Assembly: GCA_034336665.1 (NCBI GenBank)
Contig: CM067566.1
Location: 27,124,330 to 27,188,329, forward strand
From: Luscinia megarhynchos
Lineage: Eukaryota; Chordata; Aves; Passeriformes; Turdidae
Reading direction: 5' to 3'
DNA length: 64,000 nt
The notes below the pieces were generated by a model, which worked only from the letters and a program-made list of their open reading frames with translations, was not told where the DNA came from and made no database searches. This document shows positions 23,501-35,500 of this stretch, piece by piece (positions within the stretch are counted from its first letter, which is position 1; each line of letters starts with the position of its first letter). Position numbers and translations under genes: made by a program.

Positions 23501-26500
23501 AGAGCACTTAAACACTATGCTTGGACCCAGTGCAGAGTCATTTGCCAACTCAGTAGAACTTTAATTATGAATGTGACTCTATTCCCCAAATACTCCAAGA
23601 AAATAAAGAATCATTTGTTTGCATTTTGCATGTGGGTGTATTTATTGAGATATAAAGTACTAGCCTGAGGTGACAAAATCTCTAGCTGACTTCCATCTGT
23701 TTCAATGGTAAGACAATCCTTTCTCAGTAAAGGAAAGAAACTTGGAATTTACTTATTGGTGAAGAATTAAAATACAGGTTTATATTAAAAGTTCTTTAAT
23801 TTGAAGTATCCTCTTATGTTGCAATATAATAATACAACTTTTGATATATTTTTTTTCAATAGGAAAAAACAATTGCTCATTTACGTTTAACTCTATCTGA
23901 GCTGGAGTCCTCAACAGAGTAAGTAAAGAGTAGGGTGCCTTCTTTGGAGCTTTTGTTTTATGTGGTAGTTTCAAAGTGAAAGTAGATGACCATTTTAGTT
24001 ATTTTGATGAAATTGAGTTAATTCCATTTGAGTCAAGTGGAAGAGTGTGCTGTGGAGGAAGATGTACACAACTTTTGAGGACACTTCCTCTGCAATTATA
24101 TTGCAGGCAGCTAAGAAACTGTTACAACAATCATTAATAATTGATTGTCTGTATTAATTTCCCTAAACTGATAATGTTTCCTAACTCTTGGGCAAGAAGT
24201 AATTTTCTAGCACTCCACTAGGTATTAGATTGACCTGGGTAGAGCTGAATTCTTAATGATTGGCAATCTTAATTCTTCTACCTTAAGACACCAGAACAAT
24301 CTTAATTAAAATGTATTCATGTAGTTTTTAGCTGGGCTTCCTCTGGTCTTTAGTTCTTTCCTCTTTTTAAGCATGACTTTTTAAACTATACCATCTTAAA
24401 AAGCAAAAATTTTAAACATTAATATTTAAATATTTGAAGACCAATGTAACAGAATATTTGCTACATTGATGCATGAACTATATGAGACCAAAAAAATGCA
24501 AAACTTTATTTAAATGTATGGATATTTGTATTGCTAAATTTTTTGTTTAATCTTTTCATTACTCTTTTGGTAATTTTCCTTTAAGTGTGAATTATTTGTC
24601 TTCTTCCTTTAAAAAATATAAAATATGCAATTACCATAATCACTACCACAGATAAACATAGGTGTCTGTAATTGCTCTTTGTCTAATAAGATACATCTTA
24701 CCAGATACATCTTCAAAACTGAAGATTAAGTCCATCTTATTTCTGCATATTGACATTTTACATCCATATTTTAGGTTATATTTAGACTCAGTTTGTCATC
24801 ATTCAGAGAGCTAGAATTCTCTCTGATTATTTTCAGCAGTACATGGTATAGTACAAGAAGGGACAATTTTAATATTTTCACTTGATAGCCAGATGCAGGA
24901 CATGCTGAGCAACAGAGACCGTGAGATATCCAGCTTACATCGGCAGCTTGATACATCCCAGGTGGAGCTTGCAGAAATGGGAAGAGTAAAGGAAATGGCT
25001 CTGAAAGAAAACAGACGACTGCAAGATGACCTGGCTACAATGGCCAGAGAAAACCAGGTATTAAACAGTTTGTTGCTTGCTTGCATCAAAACTAAATCCT
25101 CAGTTTTGGTTGATGTGTTTAATTATTGGCATTTCTTGAGCACTAGGATATTGAAAATCACCGGGCAAAAATTGTAAAAGCAATACTTCAGATACTTAAG
25201 TGTAGTCAATGCAGTGAGGGAGAAATAGACAAGGTTTCAGTTTGGTAACCCTTCCTCAGGTTAAAAAAGAAATCTAAATAAAATAAATCTAGAACTTTCT
25301 GTTTATAATATAATGAAATTATGTTAATTATTAGATCCCTTGGCAATTGGTATTTAATTGCTAAAGATTGGGTTTTATTATCTGTGGAAATGATTATTGA
25401 GAGAAAGAAACTCCAAAATCAGACATCAAATTATCAGGTGAAAGGGAGAGGGAAAGTAAGGGGATTGGTAGCACATCTGAATTTGTTCTGGTGCAGTGAT
25501 TCATTCATTTCATCCATCTAGTTTCTATGAAGCATTGGATTTATTGAGCAAGGTATGCTGTATTTGAGATTAGGGTGTTTTGGTGATTAGGGTGTTGGAG
25601 AAATGAGTTGGTTTTGTGCACCAGCTGGATGTTGCTGACCAAAAGCCTTCCAGCTCCAAGTGCATGACATGGATATCCCTGTAGTATAGAATGTCTGTAG
25701 GGACAATATATAACACAAATGTCCTGTGTTTTATGGGACAAGTTACATCTTTTATTGGGCTGAGCATTGGAAAGTCTATGTAGAGGGTATGTGACAGTTA
25801 TTTTAAGAGTGAACCTGGAATTTTGTTTCAACTCATTCCATTCAATTTGTATTGCAGCTCCTCATGAGACTCAAATGCCTTTTACAGTTTTGATCCTGAG
25901 ATACAAATGTTTGTTTGAATTCACTGTAAGCACCAACACTAAAAACAGTGACAGCACTGTTAACTAAACCATTTATTTCAATTCCCCTCAGTCAACCCAG
26001 CTGAGTCTGATGCTAGAAAGTATAATATAGCAACGTTTCAAGGAAGTAATGTAGGACCTTGAACAGTTCCTGCAAAACCTATAGTTCAATATATAAATAT
26101 ATGGATGTATTATTGAAGTTAGACCTGCCCTTCAATGGTGCCTAATAAGATGAAATATTGAATATTATCATGACGTGATGGTGGAAGTTTTCCCAGTGTT
26201 TGGGAAGGCTACCACAGAGACAAGCAGACTGATTTTAGCATATGTTAACTAAGGCATACAGTAAAAAGGCTAATGAATAGTAATGTACCACAAAAAGAAG
26301 AAGGGGAAGAAATGAGGCAGCATCCTTTACTTTCCCCACATTTGATCATGGAGATAGAAAAAGATACTTGCAGTTTTTGCTCTTTGGGCTAGAGGACTCA
26401 GAGGGAGATGAGAGCTGAACCTTAGAGGAACAGAATTAGCAGTTCAGATATCTCAAAGCAAATTCCATGGTGCATTTTTGATGTTTAAATATTATCTTAG

Positions 26501-29500
26501 TAGTGCAATTAGTTATTTTATCTTACTTAACTTTAAAATATATGTTATTTTGTTATAGAATTGGCTCTCTATTGATCTAAAACTTTCTTTTACTCAGTGA
26601 TAGTGAATCTTAAGGCTATAAAAATTCCAGCTCCCAAACATCAGTATTTCAAATTTTCCAAAGATCAGTAGGGTGTGTCATTGGGGAAGCTGCATGTTTT
26701 ACGAACTGGTGAGATATTAATTGTTTTTGGTGGTTATTCTTGCCTGGAAACTCTTTGGTGTATCTAAGGTAACAGGATATTTCTGAACCCTACAAATCTC
26801 AAAGAACTTTGTAAGTAGAATAGAAAAAAGTGTGGAGCATATGCAATTACTTTTATTTACTCTGATAAGAGTATTATATAGTGCTTAATTTTCTGCAATC
26901 ACAATTTTGCTTTTATGCAATCTCTTTAGGCAATCAATACCGAGCTTGAAGATGCAATACGTGAAAAAGAAGAAATGAAAACCAGGGTTCATAGTTATAT
27001 AACTGAAGTCTCCAGATTTGAGACCTTGATAGCTTCAAAGGTAAAAATATAATCTGTAGGCAGTCATTCCTGCATTAAATAAAACAAAGCAAGAATTGCA
27101 TGGTTTGGGTGCTGTTCTCCCTGCCTGTCCCATTTCCTTCTTTAATGTTTCCTTCTTTTGTTTGCAGCTGCTAATTGGGGATTCATATAACACCTTGTTA
27201 GATCTGAAGCACTAATTAATTCTAGCACACCACAATTTCATCAGTTGTGTTTCAGTTTGGCCATAATGCTGGAAAAAGGACAAACATGTCATGTTTGAAT
27301 GTTGATTTGCTTTTTGGGTTTTTGACCAGACAGTCAGTAAAATAATGGGTACTGTTTCCAAGCAGTTTATACAATGATTTTAAGTATTTTACCCTTTTGG
27401 AAAAGAAAAAAAATTATCTGCTGTTCTGCATGAAAATGTAAAAATAGTACTGTTAAAATAGTGCTCTGGTTAAATGTCCTTTATCCTGATTCTTGGATTC
27501 AAAAGCATGATATACGTAAATTAAAACTTAAAATCACTTAAAACAAATAGGATTTGTGTCAAGACAACCTGAACTGGCAAATTTATTATGTAACTTTGAA
27601 TTGGGAATAATGAGTTTTGATCTGATTTTAACTTGCTTGTCTAGATAAATGTATGTAAATTCAGACACATTTTACAAGTAGAAACTGAAGCATGGATCAA
27701 AAATTAAGGTCAGTAGTAGATTAGTTTAGAACTATCAATCTAAAATACTTGAAGTTAATTTTTTAGGAATTTTACAATAGATCATATGTCCAAAGTACTT
27801 CAGCTACAGATGTAGCTACATCTTTGGCAAATGATAATCCAGTTATTCAAATCAGGTACCAGGAAGCTATAGAATACACAGCCAGCAACCAATAATGAAT
27901 GCTTGATTTCAGGGATTTTTCTAGTATTATATCTGGCTAATGCCTGTGAAGATGCAGATTTACTTTTCTGCACAGTGTTCACTTGCTAAATCACAAGTTT
28001 CTGTTTCCTAATGCTCCACCTGATCTTGTCTTCACTTTCCAAGTTCTGCAGGATACAAAGAAGGAATTTCAGAAACAGTAGCCTTTATCATTAGATAAAT
28101 CTCATTTATACTATAGCCTGCATATCCCACTGCACATTATGTGAGCAGGGAATGGAGGTAAATAAGAAAAATTTATCACTGCCTTGTAATACGCACTTGG
28201 CCAAAGTAAAATTCACAAGCAGCATTTGTTCTGTCACTGCACAAATGGTGAGCACCAAAGCTTGCATTTTTGTTCACTGGTGATAGACTCCTTAGGTGTA
28301 TATGCTCTAGTAGATTACCAGTGTTTCGGCACTGCTGTAATGCAAATATTTATAAAAGCACTGTAACTAAAAGCAGCTGAAAATGGAATTTCTTGGAAAG
28401 GGCAGCATGCAGTGTGTCTCAGTAATGTGACCCTTGACAGTGCAGAGAGATCCAAAATGACTCCTCTCCTGGGAGCCTTAAAACTCATTAACAACTCCTA
28501 AGTGTAAGTACTTCCATTTTAATAAAACTGAATGCCATCTGTGTATTTATTTGCTATTTGGACTTGGAAAAGGGATGATGCCCTTTAGTAGTTGCCAGAT
28601 AATGGGACTAAGAAAATGAAGGATGTTCTACTTCCTGGAGGAAAAAAAATAGATATTGTAAGGAGTAGGCATGAAATGAGATCAAACAACCTGAGGGTAT
28701 ATTGATCATTGCAGAACAATTTACTGTTTCACTAGGAAAAAGAAAACCAAGACTTGTTGGAGAAGTTCCGGATGCTCCATACACAAGCTGAGGACTGGGA
28801 GATGAAGGCTCATCAAGCTGAAGGAGAAAGCAGCTCAATACGACTGGAACTCCTTTCAGTAGACACAGATCGGAGACATCTTCGAGAGAGAGTAGAATTT
28901 CTGGAAAAAGAGATTCAAGGGGTAAGAACTTGTGCAATGAAATTCCATCTAGGAAAGTGGGATACATCCAAGCACTTTTTAATAAAATCAATGTACAATT
29001 TTTAGCACCTTAATGGAAAATAATTTCTGTATGTGAATGTTTCAAATATGAACACTGGAGTTTTTGAAACAATAACTGATTTTGTTTAGATATGCTTTCC
29101 TTCACCCCTGCTTGCCCAAAATTAGAATCATGGCATGTATTTACATAGTTTTACATCTGTTCTGTTGGGTTATCGCTGTTATTATGACATTGTAAGAAAC
29201 TTTTGTTTAGTTGCTTCAGAATATTTGAATATAGCTTTATAAGTATTTTGCAAGCTTAGTTCTTACATTTCTTTGAAGCTTTCAATGAAATATTTGAAGC
29301 ATCGGTGGTTGGAGTCAAGGTAAAAGTTTGGTAGACATCCAAATTCAGAATCAGTCTTTCATAATACTGAATCCTAGACCAATATTATAGACCATAATGA
29401 AGTTAATATTTTGGAAGCAATAACTTCATAGAGATCAGAGAAGTTCTAGAGTGTAATTGTGGTGGATTGACTACATTTTGTCCCATGCTTTTAATTAGCC

Positions 29501-32500
29501 AGAAAGAGTTAGAGACTATATTAAAAATAAATTGTATGTTTGAGGGTTTAAGCTTTTTAATTCTCGTTCCACCCTTTTATAGTACTTGTGTAATTATTCA
29601 AGTTGGTGATAAATTTGCAAAGATGGTTTATTAGTTGCTCTTAGCTATGTGTTAGAGAGAAGGAAGGAATATTAAGTTAATTTTATGGGGAAAATTAACT
29701 TTGAAGGGAAAATAAAGTGTTAAAAACCCCAGTTTATTCAACAGGAAGCTCTTAAATTTAACACTGAAAAATGTATCCATATTTGGTTTTGTTTAGCATA
29801 TTGTTGCACATCAAGTATATGAATCTCAAATCTCCTCCATAACGAAAAATATGTCCAGATTGGAAGAGGATCTTAAACGTGAAAATCAGGATAAGGCTTG
29901 TGTGTTGGCAGACCTCACTTCTGTGAGAGAACTCTGTGTGAAACTTGAGGCTGGCAAAGACCTTGTAGCTCGACAGCTGACGTCCAAAAGCATGGATTAT
30001 GAAAGGGTAAGCAGCTATCAGTTAATCTGCTATAACCAAGTAACTTCCTTTGCTTTTAATAGTTTTTTAAGAAAAACATTACTTCTGAGAGCAAGGTAAG
30101 ATAATTTACATCACTAGTTTTGTGTTTTTATATAAATTATAAATTTTACAATATGCAGATCTGTAGCTGTGGGTTTTATACAAAAAGAGGGAATTTCTTT
30201 GATTCATTATCACTGCAGGTGTAGTTTTAGCTGTACCACAGACAGATTATATATATATATATATATATATATTTCTTTTTTGTTCTTAATTTACTCAAAC
30301 TTTATAAAAAGCAAATAGTGCACTTCTTATTGAGATCATAAAGACTTTACCCTAATATCTTATTTTCAGTTAAGAAATTTAGATATGGCTGGAATCCATT
30401 GAATATTTTGAAATACATTAAGCAGTTCTAAATATTCATATTTTCTGAACTTTTTTCTTTACAGCTAATTTTTTCTTCATTTAATGACTTGATCAGCCTT
30501 TCTGGAACTGTAGTATTCAAGACCTTGAGAGCAGTAAAATTTGTTTATATTCACAGAACTGAAGAGGAAAACAAGTATTCCTACATTTTCAGCAAAAGCC
30601 AATAGGCTAATTATGAGCTGACCTAGTCAAATAGAATGAAGTATAGTAAATACTATTTTTGTACTTGTGCAGAGTTCCACTGTTAAAAGCCAATTCATGT
30701 TCCAGGTACTTTCCTAAACGTTCCCAGCACTCAGTAATGCAGCTCCCAGTAAAACATTTGATAGATGTACAGCTTGAATAGTTTTAAATTAAGTATAGTT
30801 TAAAATAACTGTAGGATTTACATTATTTTGTGAGCTATTTTTGTGAGCTACAGTTTCCTATTATTTTTTATGAAACTTTTGATCATTTCAGTTTTTGTAA
30901 CAGCTCTTCACAAAATAAAATTTACCGTGTTTGTAAATGAGTGTATTATTAACACATAAAATTTGTTCCTTAGGTTCTAGGAGAATTAGAAGATATGAAA
31001 TCAGAAGTAGAGTTGCTGAAAAAGCAGCTATCCAGTGAGAGACTTACAGTTCAGAATCTTGAAACGTTATTGTCTACTAGTAGAGACAAAGAATTTCAGA
31101 ATCATTTAACGTCCCAAGACAAAGATACCGAAATTCAGTTACTGAAAGACAAGCTAACACTGGCTGAGAGCAAACTGTAAGTTTTAACAAATGTGTGAGT
31201 ATTAGGTGGTTTGCAAAAGAACTATGTGACAATACTTCTTCACAAAATCTGGTTGTTTGGTATGGCTGAGCAGATTTTTGCAGCAATGTCTTTTGGCTTT
31301 TCATGGCATCATTTACTTAAAGTTTCTTTACAGGTCTTTCATGTTGCTTTCAACTAATCAGCTCTTTGGTGGACATCAGTTTAGTGCAAGCAGTAAACTT
31401 AAACAGGAGCTCCAAAGGAAACATCCTCTACATAAAATTTTAACGTGTTTATGCCGAAAAAGCCCTCATAGTATATTAAATTCATGATAAATGGGAATTT
31501 CTTATCTACTGAAGATACCTGTTGTCCTTGCTTTGATTAAAGAATCATTTACATAATAAATAGTGAAGTCATAGTGCTTAAAAAAAACAAAAGTACTATT
31601 GCTGCTGTTGATATTATGGAAAAAGTCCTGTATCACTTATTATTCCTTTGAAATACGAACAGAACTAAACCTGACACCTACACTAAATGTGGCCAGCAAC
31701 TTCCTCTGCTGTGGATCTGCCTTAAGAAGCAATAACTTTTAGCAACACTTGTATAAGAAAGACTAATCTGTTTGGAACAATGAAGTTAAGAGGGGAGGTA
31801 TTTTGTGTCTGTGAAATTCAAGTACAAGAGAATTGGGAGATTTAAAACTTTCTTTTCGTGTTATGGAGCAGGGAATTTGAAGTTTTCGTGATGTGTCAAC
31901 TTAGAATTATTTGGGTTGAAAAAGACCTTTAAGATCATCAAATGAAGCTGCTAAACAAAACCTGCAAGTATCATGACATGATAATTCTCCTAAGGGTACA
32001 TCAGCAGGGACTAGTGGTAGCTCTGCATTAAATAGCAAGAAGGAGGAGTAGCACCTGAATGCAGATAGTGGTGAAGAGTAAAGTCAAAGCAGAATTTCAG
32101 ATGTAGATATGCACCCTTTTAGTAAACACTAACATAGGCAGAGAAAGGAAACATATGGAATTTAATGGAACAGGTAGTACTCCTTATGAGATACAGAATA
32201 TTGCCCACTTAAACTGTCTCGAACTTGGTGACACAAATGTGCAAGAAATATGCTTTTGGTTGATTTATGTAGAGGCTACTACTTGTGGCTTATGATGGTC
32301 CACCTCAAATAGCTGTGATCTAGGTGAATCTGGAGATGATGACATTATTAATTGCCCCTGTGCAAGTAATTGCTTTGTGTTTTAGTATTGTTGATTTTTG
32401 TTTACTTGGGGAAAAATTGTTAATTGCATACAATGAGTATAAGCTAATAGAATGTCCTAATTATGAAGTTCATTGTGAAAGTTAGAAAAAACACAAACCA

Positions 32501-35500
32501 ACAAAAAACAAACAGAAAAAGGAAAGGAGTTTTTAAATTTGAATTTTTTAAAATTAAATTGAATTCAGTTACTTTGTGTAACTGAATAATATATATATAA
32601 TATATATAAAACTCTGTTTAACTATTTATATAGTAATTTTTTCACTATTTTTCTTTTACACACATTGTAGGGTTCATTTGTTTTTTTGTAAATGTCAGTG
32701 ATTTCAGTGTTATTAGGGTGGGATATTGCTGGAAGAAGGAAAATGGTCTCTTGGAGGAAGAGTGGCCATACTGTTGAATTGCTTTCCACTGCTTATCTCA
32801 AAGGTTCTGCATGTTGCTAGGCAAGTGCTCAGGTGGGAGAACTAGTTGTACATACCTTATTTTCTACTATTTGGTTTGTGGTAATTGCAGTCTAAAGAGC
32901 AGGAACTTTAAATGCTCACAGCTGTGACTGAAGTATGTGACAATTATGTTTGTGTCTTGCAAAATACAGAAATTCATTTGGCTTGGCAGAGTTTCAGCTC
33001 TAACTGAAAAAAATCCTGTGCCAATATTTTTGAACATTATTTAAACTTTTGGCTTTGTAGTGCCTGTCCTTCCACTTTATTTAGAAAACGGCACTGCTAC
33101 AACCTCTGACTTTAGAAGGATTCTCAGAATTAAATTTAACTTGTGAAGTTCTCCAGTGATGTAATTATGAGTTGTGTAAAAAGTGAGTAGTTGTGTTACT
33201 TTGAGTACTACATGGGTGATAGTGCAGTAAATGAGATCTGAATGCTCTAGAGTGATTAAATAAGCATTATTAAAATTAAATATATTAAATACAGTATTAA
33301 AATTACATAAATAAACATAGGATATGGAATATCTAAATTACTTGTTGAGAGCCATCTATATCTACTGTGAAAGAGACAGATGTCCTCTGAAAATTGTGTG
33401 TCATCATGTAAACTTGATGATACAGGATGATACATGATGATTACTGTGCATAAAGGGTTTCAAAATATTTCTAAACTTTGGAGTGATTTACTTAATGCTC
33501 TTAATTTTGTTTAAAAGTCATTGACCTGGAATAACCTCAGAACTCACAAACTGTTTGCTTTCTTTCCTTATTTTACAATAATGATATTGGGCCATGAATT
33601 CTTACCTCCATCCTGAAAGAATATGCCTGTCTTTGAAGGACTTTTAAAATATCATCAAGATGTCTTGTCTTCTGCATCTGTTCTCAACATACTGGATCAA
33701 GATACCATTCTAGGAATTTTACTGATGAATAGGGAACACGGGAAAAAATATTCTGCGGTTCTATTTGGGACAAATCTCTTGAGTAGTTTTCATCTTCCTG
33801 GAGTCAAAGACCGGCGAGTGCCAGACAGGAAGTCTGTGACTGAGCTAGGAGTGGAACTCATTTTTCAGAATTCCAATCCAGTGCTTTAGCAATAAACTAG
33901 TAAAACTTTGCTTCTCCAGAAGTGACTTTTGAGCACTCCACCTCACAGTGGCTTTGAAGACTGTATGGAATGACACCGCTGTCTAGATTCTTGTTTAGAC
34001 AACTTATTTTACATGCAATGATTTATTTTTCTTCCTTTATAATGTAACTGATGGTATTTTGCCACCAAGCAGTGAATTGGCCAAGGTGATGATTTACTAA
34101 GAAATATATTAATCATGTTTTTTAAGGTTTTCAAGGCTTCTTTTAATTTTGATTCTTGCAATTTGACACAGTTGGGCCCAAATACCAAGGGTGTAGTTAA
34201 CAAGCTTTCAGATTCTGGGTTTTGCTGGTCTGGTATTTGCTTTAATACAATTTTTACTTAGATTTGATTCAGTTGTGTTTATGGCTCGCCAGATAGTTCC
34301 AACCTACTTGATAAAATTTTTACTGAAGCCATACCTGTTAAGTTTGTACTTTCTTTGGATATTCACTGCTTTTTTTCTTCTTTTTCTACATAAAGACCAT
34401 CTCGAATTGCATCAGAGGACAGTAAAGCAATAAACTAATGTTTTAATTATTTTGTGTGTTTTTCTGGAACATATTTGTGTTTGTCTGGAAAAGAGCATGA
34501 TGTAGTCAGGATGTAGTGAGAGGCTTGCCAGCTTCTTGCTTCATTCTCACCTTAGGTTCTTCCAGAAACGTTCTGTTGCATTCATTTGGTTCTTGCTGCT
34601 TCTGATTTATCTTTGATTTAGTCTGTGAAGCAACATGTTCAGTATTTGGTTTTGTTTTATCTTGCTCTAACTTCTCTGAGCTCCTAGTGGACATTGTTCA
34701 AAGAAAACTTTGTTGCTTCTCATGATTTTTTTTAGAAGCAGCAATAATAGAGAGGTTTCCATGCTTCGAAGTAAAGTTGCACAGATGCAGACTGATTGTG
34801 ATGTTTTAAAAAGGAAACTGACAACTGAGAGATTTGAAAGGTAAGATGCCCATTTTTCAGTGAGTTGACTCTCCCTCCTTAGTTCTTCTTTCTCACTTTT
34901 AAAACTGTTGCTTTTTTCAATAGTGAGGAACTTTTATGGAAAACTCTGTTCTTCTTGTTGTGCAAAAACTAGTATTTTCATCTTGAAGATGGCTTAATTA
35001 AAAAAATAAAAAATCTTATACCGTTTCTGAATATCTTCGTAAGTTTTATGAGTTTACCACTTCCTCTAAAAATAGAAAAAACACCTTCTCATGAAAATAG
35101 AAGTAGACCTGAGTGACTTTACCAGAGAGTGAGAGTTTTTGCGGAGTTCTGTTTCTCGCTCCGGCGTGGTGCAGTGCCGGGGCGCTGTGTAACCGCGTGT
35201 TGCTGTTTGTTGCAGGGAGCGCGCCATTCAGGAGATGCGGCGCCACGGCCTCTCCACGTCCTCGCTCCGGGCATCTCCTCCCCTCACCTCCACACTGAGG
35301 TCTCCCTCCCCTTCTCCAGAGCGCAGCGCTGGCAGGACGCCTGATCAAACAGCAGCTGAAAAGTAAGGGGTTCGGTTTTAGCAGGTCATTTCTGTTCAAG
35401 GGTTAGGTTTAAACTGTTTGTAGATAACACCTTTGTGATTGTACACAAACTTTGGATGTTTCTAAGTTCTGCTTTTGCTGTCTCTCCTACTATAAAATAT

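Noticed and set aside
31320..31490. Possible extra CEP135 exon after TTTCTTTACAG near 31334
   Set aside because: The conserved protein runs directly from 31176 to 34736 with exact phase; the product of this stretch does not resemble CEP135.
33623..33889. 88-codon open frame in the large CEP135 intron
   Set aside because: No match to CEP135 or any family I know, no fitting acceptor and donor pair, and CEP135 phase joins the flanking exons without it.
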